From: JBGPIK01 sp041484845
GTDB lineage: Bacteria > Desulfobacterota > Binatia > UBA9968
NCBI GenBank assembly: GCA_041484845.1
Contig: JBGPIK010000153.1
Coordinates: 1-13,824, forward strand
Reading direction: 5' to 3'
DNA length: 13,824 nt
A program made the position numbers and the translations under genes. Positions 1 through 7,620 of the stretch are shown one piece after another (position 1 is the stretch's first letter; the number at the start of each line of letters is the position of its first letter). Under the pieces are notes generated by a model. It was not told the origin of the DNA. It saw only the letters and a list, made by a program, of their open reading frames with translations, and made no database searches.

Positions 1-457
1 CGGAGATCCGCGCAATCACCAAATGCAGGTCCTGATCGTAGAGCAAACGATCCCGGGTGAAGCGCTTTTCGATGTCCTCGCCATATTGATTCAATTTTTT
101 GGAAAGTTCGTCGAGCGCGTCCTGGGTCAAGTTGCCGATTGCTTTTTCAACGGCAAAGGCTTCCAAGGCTTCTCTCAAATCGTAGAGCTCTTCAGCCTCT
201 TGCAATCTAATTTCTTTGCAGGTAAAACCGCGGTTCGGTAGAAAGGATACGTAACCTTCCTGCACGAGCCGTGTCAAAGCTTCTCGGACGGGAGTTCTGC
301 TGACGCCGAGCCGCTCGCTCAGTCCTTGATGATGAAGCTTCTGGCCAGGCAAAATTTCATTGCACAAAATCAGATCTTTGATCTGATTGTAAACCCGAGC
401 AGAGAGATTTTCGGGCCCTCGGCCTCTTGATTTGGAATTGGGTAAAGTGTAGGCCAT
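1..457 (-). CDS. GntR/FadR-family transcriptional regulator with FCD domain (C-terminus beyond window)
   Basis: This is a DNA-binding regulator that normally represses nearby transport or catabolic genes until an organic acid binds its C-terminal domain. Reading the complement from ATG at 457 gives an uninterrupted 152-residue partial protein. Residues about 17-83 form the GntR winged helix-turn-helix, with the diagnostic run LSERLGVSRTPVREALTRLV at 46-65 and the wing ending in PNRGF (74-78). From about residue 88 an alpha-helical FCD ligand domain begins (LYDLREALEAFAVEKA). The segment around D141 and H145 (D-x-x-L-H) matches the metal-binding D..FH element of FCD domains. The window edge cuts the rest, probably 70-90 residues. 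No clear Shine-Dalgarno precedes the ATG, but there is no better start in frame. It is divergent from the ABC/UbiD operon, which is its most likely target. The family call is firm; the effector is unknown. Confidence 0.93.
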   Translation of the reverse strand, partial: MAYTLPNSKSRGRGPENLSARVYNQIKDLILCNEILPGQKLHHQGLSERLGVSRTPVREALTRLVQEGYVSFLPNRGFTCKEIRLQEAEELYDLREALEAFAVEKAIGNLTQDALDELSKKLNQYGEDIEKRFTRDRLLYDQDLHLVIARIS

Positions 458-476
458 AACAGTAAAAATTGCATGA

Positions 477-496
477 AAAAGTTTATGCAAACTTTT
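477..496. promoter_or_regulatory. Palindromic operator candidate between gntR and the ABC operon
   Basis: A perfect 8-bp inverted repeat, AAAAGTTT (477-484) and AAACTTTT (489-496), is separated by ATGC. An overlapping longer symmetry, TTGCAT (469-474) and ATGCAA (485-490), covers part of it. It lies in the divergent intergenic region, just after the predicted gntR transcription start, where a dimeric GntR protein could repress its own gene and influence the divergent operon. GntR/FadR proteins typically bind short AT-flanked palindromes of about this size. Binding is inferred. Confidence 0.5.
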
Positions 497-506
497 GTTC
501 GGCGAA

Positions 507-533
507 CCTATACAATCCCACCGGTAATGTCAA
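507..533 (-). promoter_or_regulatory. Predicted sigma70-type promoter of the GntR gene
   Basis: On the complement, a perfect -35 box TTGACA (533-528) is followed by a -10-like TATAGG (512-507) with a 15-bp spacer, slightly shorter than the ideal 17. Transcription would start near position 500 and run into the GntR gene at 457. The inverted repeat at 477-496 would lie just downstream of that start. Inferred from the sequence only. Confidence 0.5.
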
Positions 534-636
534 TCAACCAACATTAAGCTTGAAAAATCAAATGAAAATGATAAATGCCTAGTTCGTTCTCGCGGGGCGA
601 TCGGCGTGTTAATCAACAATTTCTTAAGGAGGCATT

Positions 637-1452
637 GTGGCACAGACTAAGTTACAGGCGATAGGATTGCGGCATGAGTATTATCAGCCGCGAACCGGCG
701 GAAGGCTCTTGGCGCTCGATAATATCAATCTCCAGGTCGAAGATGGGGAGTTTGTCACAATCGTAGGACCGAGCGGTTGCGGCAAGACGACTTTCATCAA
801 TCTTTGTGACGGATTGCTCAAGCCGACCGCGGGAAAGATCATGATCGACGGCAAACCGGTTACTGGCCCGGGCACGGATCGTGGCATGGTGTTCCAGGAT
901 TCCTGTTTAATGCCGTGGCGCACCGTGTTCAAAAATGTGGTTTTTGGTCTTGAATGCCAGGGACTGGACAATGAGGAAGGTTCCACCCGCGCGCGTAAAT
1001 TCATCAAGCTCGTTGGTCTGGAGGGCTTCGAAGATCACTACCCCCATGAACTTTCAGGTGGCATGCAGCAGCGCTGCAACCTGGCCCGGGCGCTGACCGT
1101 GGACCCCAAGATCCTGATCATGGATGAGCCGTTTGCCGCTCTCGATGCCCAAACTCGCGAACTCATGCAGGCGGAGTTGCTGCGTATCTGGCGCGAAGCA
1201 GGCAAGACCGTGCTCTTCATCACGCACGAAATCAATGAAGCGATTTTTCTCGCCGATCGGGTAATCGTTTTTGGCGCGCGTCCGGGCAAAGTGAAGCAAA
1301 CCATCAAAATTGACTTGCCGCGCCCGCGCGAACTCAAGTTAAAACGCGATGTTCGGTTCTTGGAGTATTTTGATGGAGTTTGGAACCTGATCGAGGAAGA
1401 AGTCAAAAAGACGATGATTCAGGATCAGATCGTACATAATATTAACGACTAA
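637..1452 (+). CDS. ABC transporter ATP-binding protein, NitT/TauT (SsuB/TauB-like) family
   Basis: This is the cytoplasmic ATPase subunit of an ABC importer, 271 residues, the usual length for the nitrate/sulfonate/taurine group. The nucleotide-binding parts are all present: Walker A GPSGCGKT at 44-51, Q-loop Gln in VFQD (Q87), signature LSGGM at 139-143, Walker B ILIMDEP at 159-165, D-loop AALD (167-170) and switch His H197 in THEI. The MPWRTVFKNV segment after the Q-loop and the GARPGKVK segment (213-220) are typical of SsuB/TauB/NrtD proteins. There is no TOBE domain. The start is GTG, chosen because AAGGAGG (626-632) sits 4 bases upstream and no alternative has a better site. It is the first gene of the operon, 22 bp before the permease. 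Oddly, its usual partner, a single-domain SsuC-type permease, is absent; the next gene encodes an FbpB-type permease instead. Confidence 0.95.
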   Translation: MAQTKLQAIGLRHEYYQPRTGGRLLALDNINLQVEDGEFVTIVGPSGCGKTTFINLCDGLLKPTAGKIMIDGKPVTGPGTDRGMVFQDSCLMPWRTVFKNVVFGLECQGLDNEEGSTRARKFIKLVGLEGFEDHYPHELSGGMQQRCNLARALTVDPKILIMDEPFAALDAQTRELMQAELLRIWREAGKTVLFITHEINEAIFLADRVIVFGARPGKVKQTIKIDLPRPRELKLKRDVRFLEYFDGVWNLIEEEVKKTMIQDQIVHNIND

Positions 1453-1474
1453 ATTCTACTTCGGAGAGCATCGG

Positions 1475-3169
1475 GTGAGGAGGTTAAACTCCCAGGCCCT
1501 TATTATGATAGGGGCGACTTTGTTCGTACTCTATCTCGCGGGAGTTCCTCTCGTGATGCTCCTATACGGTAGCATCCGCAGCGCGCCGATTGGCGAGCCG
1601 GGCGCTGCGTATACAATTCAGAATTACGTCAAGGCCTATTTCGACAAAGAGTTTTATCTCCTCCTGTTAAATTCCATCTACTACGGACTGGGCACCTGCA
1701 TCCTAACATTTGTAATCGGCACCTATCTGGCTTGGGTCAGCGAGCGGACCAATACGCCGTTAAAAAAGATTTTCGTGGTCATGTCTTTGATTCCGTTCAT
1801 CATTCCGGGAATTCTGAGCACGATTTCGTGGATTTTGTTGCTCAGTCCAAAAATCGGATTGATCAATCTGGTGGTTAAGGATGTTTTGGGCCTGGAATCC
1901 GCCCCCTTCAACATTTACTCGATGTGGGGAATGATTTGGGCCGAATCCATTCACCTTTATCCCCTCGTTTTTTTGCTCATGTCCGCAGCTTTTCGCAACA
2001 TGGACACTTCGCTTGAAGAAGCGGCGCTGACCGCGGGATCGAGCACCTTTACGACTTTTCGGCGGGTAACACTGCCGTTGATGCGTCCCGCCATGTTTAG
2101 CGTGCTGCTGATCAACTTTGTTCGCGGCATCGAGGCGTTCGAAGTGCCGGCCTTGATCGGAGTTCCCGCCAAGATCTCCGTCTTTACCACGAAGATTTTT
2201 CTGGCGATCCACCAGTTTCCATCCGATTTTGGACTGGCGGGTGCGTACGCGGTTACACTGCTGGCGATCAGCACCGCAGGGGTGCTCATTTACGGCAGGA
2301 TCACTCGTCGCGAAGAACGATACGCGACCGTAACCGGAAAGGGCTACCGTCCGCGGGTCATCGATTTGGGCCCTTGGAAATATTTCACTCTTGGAATGTC
2401 CTTTGTAATTTTTTTGCTCGCTGTCATCTTGCCGGTTTTCGTATTGCTCTGGTCCTCGTTTATTCCTTACTACGGGGTTCCTTCACGCGAGCTGATGGCA
2501 AAGATGACCCTGGCGAATTATTATTACATTTTGAACTATCCCCTGGCGCTAACCGCGTTTAAGAATAGCTTCTATCTCTCCGTGGGCTCCGCGACGCTTG
2601 TGATGGTTCTCACTTCGATCATTGCGTGGATTACGGTGAAAACCCGGCTGCCCGGGAGGGCTCTACTGGACAACATGACGTTCATTCCCATCGCGATGCC
2701 GGGAATTGTTCTCGGTGTGAGCTTGATCTGGGTCTATCTCACTTTGCCGATTCCGATTTACGGCACGATCTGGGTTTTGTTATTGGCCTATATTACAAAA
2801 TTCATGCCCTATGGAATTCGGGCGTCGTCCGCTTCGATGATCCAAATCAACAAAGAATTAGAAGAGGCGTCGTTCACGGCGGGCGGAACCTGGTTCCAGA
2901 CTTTCAGGAAAGTAATTTTGCCGCTCTTGATGCCAGGCTTTACCGCGGGCTGGATCTATATCAGCATCATCGCGCTGCGCGAGCTTTCTACCTCGATCCT
3001 GCTCTATTCCTATAACAGCACGGTGTTGTCGATCATGGCATTTGACTTATGGGAGGGTGGACAATACACATATGTTTGCGCGCTAGGTGTTTTGATGGTC
3101 CTTTTGCTGATTATGATGGCTTTCGCCGCGCGGAAACTAGGCGCGAGGATTGGAATTGCGGAACGTTGA
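1475..3169 (+). CDS. ABC transporter permease, fused double membrane domain (FbpB/iron(III)-type)
   Basis: This inner-membrane channel subunit of 564 residues contains two binding-protein-dependent transport domains in tandem, so one chain makes the whole pore. Hydrophobic segments run through the protein, starting at about 9-31, and the second domain begins near 303-327. Each half has a coupling EAA loop: EEAALTAGSSTFTTFRRVTLP (181-201) and EEASFTAGGTWFQTFRKVILP (463-483). This tandem layout is typical of FbpB/AfuB iron(III) permeases and relatives that carry thiamine, putrescine-like or 2-aminoethylphosphonate substrates. The GTG start has GGAGAG (1463-1468) 6 bases upstream. The natural ATPase partner is the TOBE-bearing protein encoded 56 bp downstream. 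No family-1 periplasmic binding protein is in the window. Substrate unknown: the family label should not be read as iron transport. Confidence 0.93.
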   Translation: MRRLNSQALIMIGATLFVLYLAGVPLVMLLYGSIRSAPIGEPGAAYTIQNYVKAYFDKEFYLLLLNSIYYGLGTCILTFVIGTYLAWVSERTNTPLKKIFVVMSLIPFIIPGILSTISWILLLSPKIGLINLVVKDVLGLESAPFNIYSMWGMIWAESIHLYPLVFLLMSAAFRNMDTSLEEAALTAGSSTFTTFRRVTLPLMRPAMFSVLLINFVRGIEAFEVPALIGVPAKISVFTTKIFLAIHQFPSDFGLAGAYAVTLLAISTAGVLIYGRITRREERYATVTGKGYRPRVIDLGPWKYFTLGMSFVIFLLAVILPVFVLLWSSFIPYYGVPSRELMAKMTLANYYYILNYPLALTAFKNSFYLSVGSATLVMVLTSIIAWITVKTRLPGRALLDNMTFIPIAMPGIVLGVSLIWVYLTLPIPIYGTIWVLLLAYITKFMPYGIRASSASMIQINKELEEASFTAGGTWFQTFRKVILPLLMPGFTAGWIYISIIALRELSTSILLYSYNSTVLSIMAFDLWEGGQYTYVCALGVLMVLLLIMMAFAARKLGARIGIAER

Positions 3170-3225
3170 TTGCAGAAACGTTTAGTCGCTAATCAGTTAA
3201 GGATCTCACAAATTCGGGAGGCTTC

Positions 3226-4374
3226 ATGGCGGACAAGCGAGACATGGTGCAAATCGAGTCGCTGGAAAAGTATTTCGGCGAAGACAAAGAGAGAGTTCAC
3301 GTTCTCAAAGGGGTGACGCTGCATGTCCCCGAGGGTTCGCTGTATACGTTTTTGGGCCCGAGCGGCTGCGGCAAAACCACCACGCTTCGTTGCGTCGCCG
3401 GTCTGGAACGTCCCGACGGCGGGCGGATCAATATCGCAGGGCAGACGGTCTTCGCCTCCGGGGAGCGCGTCTATGTGCCGACCAATAAGCGACCGATCGG
3501 CATGGTGTTCCAGTCATACGCGATTTGGCCGCATATGACGGTCGCCGAAAATGTCGCTTATCCTCTCACCATCCACCGCCGGCCCAAGGCTGAAATCAAA
3601 AAGAGGGTATCCGACGTGCTTAAGGTCGTCGGTCTCGACGGTTTGGAAGATCGGCCGGCCCCGAAACTCTCCGGAGGTCAACAACAGCGGGTTGCTTTCG
3701 CGCGCGCGCTTGTGAACGAGCCTAAAGTCATGCTTTTGGACGAGCCCTTGAGCAACCTCGACGCCAAATTGCGGGTGCAGATGAGGTCTGAAATTAAATC
3801 ACTGCAACGGAGAACGAGCATAACGACGATCTTTGTCACTCACGACCAGGCCGAAGCCTTAGCCATCTCGGATCAGATCGCGGTGATGCATGGCGGCAAA
3901 TTGATCGAAGTGGGTTCGCCGCACCAGCTCTACACTCGACCGAAGCGAAAATTTACCGCGACCTTTCTCGGTTTGACCAATCTGATTGAAGGCAAAGTCG
4001 TCGATGCCGACGGCGATAGTCGCCCGGGTAAGTTGCAAACCAAGAAAGGGCTTCTAAGCTTTATCCCCGCAACGCCGCTCAAAAAAGATCAGGCTGCGGT
4101 GATTTCAATTCGGCCTGAAAACATCCCTTTGTACAAAGTAAAGCCCGAGGGGTTGGAGAATTTGCTCGAAGGAACCGTCAAGGAAGCCATCTTTATGGGC
4201 GATGCCTATCAATGCAAAGTCGCGGTTGGAGACGATATCCTGGCGGTGCATACGCATCCCTTCAATGCCGTGCATCCCGGGGATAAGGTGTATCTCCACC
4301 TCGACCCCGGTAGTTGCAATGGCCTTCCAGCCGATGATACCGAAGGTGTTGATGAAACCATGCTCGGGGACTAG
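3226..4374 (+). CDS. ABC transporter ATP-binding protein with TOBE domain (FbpC/PotA/MalK-like)
   Basis: This is the cytoplasmic ATPase subunit of an importer, 382 residues, the normal length for the group with a C-terminal regulatory extension. Motifs in order: Walker A GPSGCGKT (44-51), Q-loop VFQSYAIWPHMTV with Q96, signature LSGGQ (148-152), Walker B VMLLDEP (168-174), D-loop SNLD (176-179) and switch H206 in THDQ. The text after it (AEALAISDQIAVMHGGKLIEVGSP) is typical of the spermidine/iron/maltose group. Residues from about 253 to 360 form a TOBE-like OB-fold extension (ISIRPENI at 293-300). The ATG is preceded by GGGAGG (3216-3221). It should energise the double-domain permease just upstream, which belongs to the same transporter class. 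It lies 36 bp before the UbiD gene in the same operon. Confidence 0.95.
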   Translation: MADKRDMVQIESLEKYFGEDKERVHVLKGVTLHVPEGSLYTFLGPSGCGKTTTLRCVAGLERPDGGRINIAGQTVFASGERVYVPTNKRPIGMVFQSYAIWPHMTVAENVAYPLTIHRRPKAEIKKRVSDVLKVVGLDGLEDRPAPKLSGGQQQRVAFARALVNEPKVMLLDEPLSNLDAKLRVQMRSEIKSLQRRTSITTIFVTHDQAEALAISDQIAVMHGGKLIEVGSPHQLYTRPKRKFTATFLGLTNLIEGKVVDADGDSRPGKLQTKKGLLSFIPATPLKKDQAAVISIRPENIPLYKVKPEGLENLLEGTVKEAIFMGDAYQCKVAVGDDILAVHTHPFNAVHPGDKVYLHLDPGSCNGLPADDTEGVDETMLGD

Positions 4375-4410
4375 AATGCCCCCATGCGAATGTGAAAGGA
4401 GAATTAATCA

Positions 4411-5901
4411 ATGGCAGCCTTAGAGGCTAGAAAATTAGCCGAAGATGAGATGAAAGCCGGCAAGACGCCCAAATACACCGACTTGCGTGACTGGCTTGAG
4501 ATTGTAGATAACATCGGTGAACTGAAAAAGGTTGATGGTGTCGACTGGAACCTGGAAATGGGCACGCTCGCCGAGCTTCTAGCCCGCGAATCCAAAAGCG
4601 GTAAGGTGCCAGCGGTGCTCTTTGATAACGTGCCCGGATATCCAAAAGGTTACCGGACTTTGTTTGCGCAAAATGCCTCGTTCAAACGCATGGCGTTGAA
4701 CCTGGGCTTGCCGATGGAGTTATCGAACTTGGATTTGGTGCGGGCATTTCGCCAAAAGCTGGTAAACCATGAACCGATCAAACACAAGGTCGTGAGCAAA
4801 GGCCCGGTGCTTGAAAATGTAGACTCGGGCGACAAAGTCAATTTGCTCAAATTTCCAGTGCCGTTCATGCATGAGCTGGATGGCGGCCGGTTCATCGGCA
4901 CTGCTTGCCTGGTGACTACCCGCGACCCCGATGAAGGTTGGGTCAATTTCGGCGCCTATCGCGGTATGGTTCACGACGAGAAGAGCATGGGGCTTTACAT
5001 CTCGCCTGGAAAACACGGGAGCATTCAGCGCGCCAAGTATTTTGAGCGCGGCAAACCCTGTCCGGTCATCATTTCCGTCGGCCAGGATCCCGTGCTCTTC
5101 ATGGTCTCCGGTAACGAGATCGATTATGGCGTCTCTGAATTCGATTATGCCGGCGGCTTGAAGGGCGCTCCCATCGAAGTGATTGAGGGAAAGGCGACCG
5201 GCTTGCCATTCCCGGCCAACGCTGAAATCGTCATCGAAGGTTTCATGGATCCGACCGACAGAAAAACCGAAGGGCCGTTCGGTGAATGGACCGGCTATTA
5301 TGCCAGCTCCAGCCGTCCGGAACCGGTTGTGCGGGTGGAAAACATTTACTATCGAAACGATCCCATTTTGTGCTGCGCGCGCCCGGGCCGTCCGCCGTCA
5401 GACTATTCCATCGCCAAATGTATGGTGAAGGCCGCGTTGATCTGGGAACAGGTCGAAAAATGCGGTGTCCCCGATGTTAAGGGTGTCTGGTGCCACGAGG
5501 CCGGTGGAGGGCGCTTGTTCAATATTATTTCGATCAAGCAGCGTTATCCGGGACATGCGCGTCAAGCGATGCTCGCGGCTTCGCAGGTTCATGCCGGTGC
5601 GTACCTCGGCCGCTATGTAATCGTCGTAGATGAGGACATTGATCCGACCAACACGTTCGATGTTATCTGGGCGCTGGCCAGCCGCTCGGATCCTGTTGAA
5701 TCGATCGAGATCCTGCGCCGCTGCTGGAGCGGCCCGCTCGACCCGCGCATCCAGCCAGGCAAAAAAGGTTTCAACTCCCGCGCCGTCATTGATGCCTGCC
5801 GTCCATTCGAATGGATTAAGGAATTCCCGCCGGTGGCTGAATCTTCACCGGAGCTGCGCGACAAGGTGCGCGCGAAGTGGAAGAAAGTGATCGAAGCCTA
5901 A
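4411..5901 (+). CDS. UbiD-family prFMN-dependent (de)carboxylase
   Basis: UbiD enzymes reversibly decarboxylate aromatic or unsaturated carboxylic acids in the cytoplasm with prenylated FMN and a divalent metal. This 496-residue protein has the usual family length. The Glu-Arg-Glu catalytic set can be located: R184 in GAYRGMV, and E287 and E292 in the run EGPFGE, with the same five-residue spacing as E277/E282 of fungal Fdc1. Other conserved blocks are VVDEDIDPTNTFDVIWALASR (405-425) and GHARQAML (381-388). The start is ATG with AAAGGAG (4395-4401) 9 bases upstream. It is the last gene of the ABC operon and is followed at once by a terminator, so its substrate is probably what the transporter imports. 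No ubiX (flavin prenyltransferase) gene is present here; the cofactor must come from elsewhere. The symbol ubiD is not given because a ubiquinone role is not indicated by these neighbours; aromatic acid catabolism is more likely. Confidence 0.93.
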   Translation: MAALEARKLAEDEMKAGKTPKYTDLRDWLEIVDNIGELKKVDGVDWNLEMGTLAELLARESKSGKVPAVLFDNVPGYPKGYRTLFAQNASFKRMALNLGLPMELSNLDLVRAFRQKLVNHEPIKHKVVSKGPVLENVDSGDKVNLLKFPVPFMHELDGGRFIGTACLVTTRDPDEGWVNFGAYRGMVHDEKSMGLYISPGKHGSIQRAKYFERGKPCPVIISVGQDPVLFMVSGNEIDYGVSEFDYAGGLKGAPIEVIEGKATGLPFPANAEIVIEGFMDPTDRKTEGPFGEWTGYYASSSRPEPVVRVENIYYRNDPILCCARPGRPPSDYSIAKCMVKAALIWEQVEKCGVPDVKGVWCHEAGGGRLFNIISIKQRYPGHARQAMLAASQVHAGAYLGRYVIVVDEDIDPTNTFDVIWALASRSDPVESIEILRRCWSGPLDPRIQPGKKGFNSRAVIDACRPFEWIKEFPPVAESSPELRDKVRAKWKKVIEA

Positions 5902-5927
5902 TCAGCCGATTCGATCGTCTGCAACAC

Positions 5928-5963
5928 AAAGGGGTGGCTGTGGTGAACAGCCGCCCCTTTTTT
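5928..5963 (+). terminator. Strong intrinsic terminator of the ABC/UbiD operon
   Basis: A 14-bp stem pairs 5928-5941 with 5947-5960, with one G-T wobble at 5935/5953, around a GGTGA loop (5942-5946). Its lower part is GGGG against CCCC. A run of six T residues (5958-5963) follows. It begins 26 bp after the UbiD stop codon and separates operon 1 from the cupin operon. Confidence 0.92.
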
Positions 5964-6019
5964 GTTATCGGCTCTCGGGACGGATCGAATCTTTGAGCCA
6001 CCGACATTTCGAATTGCGC

Positions 6020-6047
6020 TTGACGCCGCCCGATAGTGCGATATAGG
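6020..6047 (+). promoter_or_regulatory. Predicted sigma70-type promoter of the cupin operon
   Basis: TTGACG (6020-6025, five of six matches to the -35 consensus) lies 16 bp ahead of TATAGG (6042-6047, four of six matches to -10). The start would fall near 6054, giving a leader of about 40 bases before the cupin ATG. Its position just after a terminator supports it. Sequence inference only. Confidence 0.55.
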
Positions 6048-6094
6048 CATGGCGTGTAAAAACACATAAGGCAGTCTCAAACGGGGAGGACTCG

Positions 6095-6469
6095 ATGCGT
6101 GTTCTCAAAATCAGTGAGTTAGCCGAAAGACCGATGGACAGTGCCACGCCGATTCCCGGATGGACCGGCGGTCCGGTCAGCCGGACGCGTCAGACGATCA
6201 TCGGCGAAGGGCAGTCAGACCATTTTCTTTGCAACGTGGTGAACTTCCGCGCCGGCGCCACCACCGGCTGGCATATCCATGACTGCGATCAGATCCTGGT
6301 GGTCACATCGGGCAGGGGTACGGTCGCGACGGAAAAGGAAGAGCACGAGATCACGGTCGGCGATATCGTGCATATCAAGGCGGGCGAGCGTCATTGGCAC
6401 GGGGCCAAAGCGGATTCGCCGATGTCGCATATCACGGTTACGACAGTCGGCAGTAAGTCTACACATTGA
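6095..6469 (+). CDS. Small single-domain cupin protein
   Basis: This is a 124-residue protein that is essentially one beta-barrel cupin domain. Cupin motif 1 is visible as GWHIHDCDQILVVTSGRG (58-75), giving metal ligands H60 and H62; the position that is usually Glu is Gln (Q66). Motif 2 is GDIVHIKAGERHWHG (89-103), which supplies H100 and keeps the spacing, although the usual Pro is replaced. The His set suggests a bound divalent metal, as in small dioxygenase-like or sugar/acid-binding cupins, but no reaction can be assigned. The ATG has GGGGAGGA (6083-6090) directly upstream. It is the first gene of operon 2, about 100 bp before a binding-protein gene. Proteins of this type often sit in aromatic or organic acid catabolic operons, which would fit the UbiD gene nearby. 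Confidence 0.88.
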   Translation: MRVLKISELAERPMDSATPIPGWTGGPVSRTRQTIIGEGQSDHFLCNVVNFRAGATTGWHIHDCDQILVVTSGRGTVATEKEEHEITVGDIVHIKAGERHWHGAKADSPMSHITVTTVGSKSTH

Positions 6470-6560
6470 AAGCTCGCGCGCGGGCGGGTTTGGAATTATC
6501 CGATGGTGCTACACAACAGGAGACCCAGTTTTTTCTTCTTGCGGTGGAATCTAAGCAGTG

Positions 6561-6567
6561 GGAAGGA
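6561..6567 (+). promoter_or_regulatory. Ribosome-binding site that fixes the start of the binding-protein gene
   Basis: GGAAGGA lies 6 bases before ATG 6574. The reading frame stays open back to a TTG at 6466 inside the cupin stop region, but only the 6574 start gives an N-terminal signal peptide, so this site decides the start. Confidence 0.7.
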
Positions 6568-6573
6568 ACAGGC

Positions 6574-7560
6574 ATGCAAGCAAAGCTGATCTCTATTTTG
6601 TTTTTCTTTGTTGCCGTGATCACGCTCCCGGCGTTATCGGTTGCGGCCGACAGACTGCGTCTCGGCTACAGTTCCGTCAGCGCCTTGCACGGCAATACCT
6701 GGGTCGCCGAAGATAAAAAGTTCTTCGAGAAGCACGGCGTCGAGATCGAAAATATTTACATGCAGGGCGATCCGATGACGCTCAGCGCGCTGCTCGCGGG
6801 CGACGTGAGCTTTGTTAAAGTCGGCGGCACCGCGGTGGTCAACGCGGCGCTCAAGAGCTCGGACGCGGTTATGATCGCTTCGGTCATCAACTCCGGCGTT
6901 CAGCGCTTGATCGTCAGACCCGAAATCGCCCATCCCGCCGACCTCAAGGGCAAAAAGATCGGCGTAACTCGTCTGGGATCATCGTCAGATATTGTTCTAC
7001 AGATTCTCCTTAAGAAATGGGGCTTGAGAAACGACGACGTTCAAGTTTTCCAAGTCGGCAGTTCCCCCGCCATGCTGGCGGCGCTCAGCAAGGGCGGGAT
7101 CGATGGCGCGGTGCTGACGGTGCCGACGTTTTTCGTAGCGGAGGAGATGGGCTATCGCCTCATGGCCGATGCTGCTGAAATGAATATTTACTACCTTCAT
7201 AATGTGGTGGCGACGACGCGAAAATTTTTGCAAACGCGGCGCGACGCCGCGCTCCGATTCATGAAGGCCTATATTGAAGGAAACATTTATTTTAAGAAAA
7301 ATCGCCAGGAGAGCCTTGACGTGTTGAAAAGAAAACTCAAGACTCAGGGCAGCCAAAAATATTTGGAAAAGAGTTACGATCTGTTCGCTAAAGACTTCGA
7401 TACCGTACCCTACGTGTCGCAAGAGGGGATCAAAACTTTGTTAGAATATCAGGCCGGCGGGCGAAAGCTCAAAGAAAACGAGCTTGGGCTATTTGTCGAT
7501 AACAGTCTGGTCAGAGAAATCGAAGCCAGCGGCTTTATCGCCAACCTGCAAAGTCGCTGA
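6574..7560 (+). CDS. Secreted ABC substrate-binding protein, NitT/TauT (NMT1/THI5-like) family
   Basis: This periplasmic ligand-binding protein has 328 residues from the chosen ATG. The first 25 residues are a standard signal peptide: a Lys near the start, a hydrophobic run (ISILFFFVAVITLPAL) and a likely cut after SVAA. The mature protein opens with RLRLGYSSVSALHGNTWVAEDKKFFEKHGVEIENIY, the first strand and helix of the NMT1/THI5 periplasmic fold. The hinge block DLKGKKIGVTRLGSSSDI (123-140) and the later TTRKFL and YLEKSYDLF segments are family-typical. Such proteins feed SsuC/SsuB-like importers for sulfonates, nitrate, taurine, pyrimidines or aromatic acids. No permease or ATPase is in this operon; the SsuB-like ATPase at 637-1452 is the nearest candidate partner. 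A paralogue lies at 10223-11092. Ligand unknown. Confidence 0.92.
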   Translation: MQAKLISILFFFVAVITLPALSVAADRLRLGYSSVSALHGNTWVAEDKKFFEKHGVEIENIYMQGDPMTLSALLAGDVSFVKVGGTAVVNAALKSSDAVMIASVINSGVQRLIVRPEIAHPADLKGKKIGVTRLGSSSDIVLQILLKKWGLRNDDVQVFQVGSSPAMLAALSKGGIDGAVLTVPTFFVAEEMGYRLMADAAEMNIYYLHNVVATTRKFLQTRRDAALRFMKAYIEGNIYFKKNRQESLDVLKRKLKTQGSQKYLEKSYDLFAKDFDTVPYVSQEGIKTLLEYQAGGRKLKENELGLFVDNSLVREIEASGFIANLQSR

Positions 7561-7620
7561 TTCGCTTACTCCGGTAAGAAGCTTGTAAAGATCAAGTCGG
7601 CTACAGTGTAGGAGGACAGA

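Noticed and set aside
550..575. A possible promoter for the ABC operon: TTGAAA (550-555) and GATAAA (570-575)
   Set aside because: The spacer is only 14 bp and both boxes are weak; no better pair is visible between 458 and 636, so the operon promoter is left unassigned.
6466..6573. Longer N-terminus for the binding protein, starting at TTG 6466
   Set aside because: It overlaps the cupin stop, has no ribosome-binding site, and would bury the clear signal peptide behind a polar 36-residue run.
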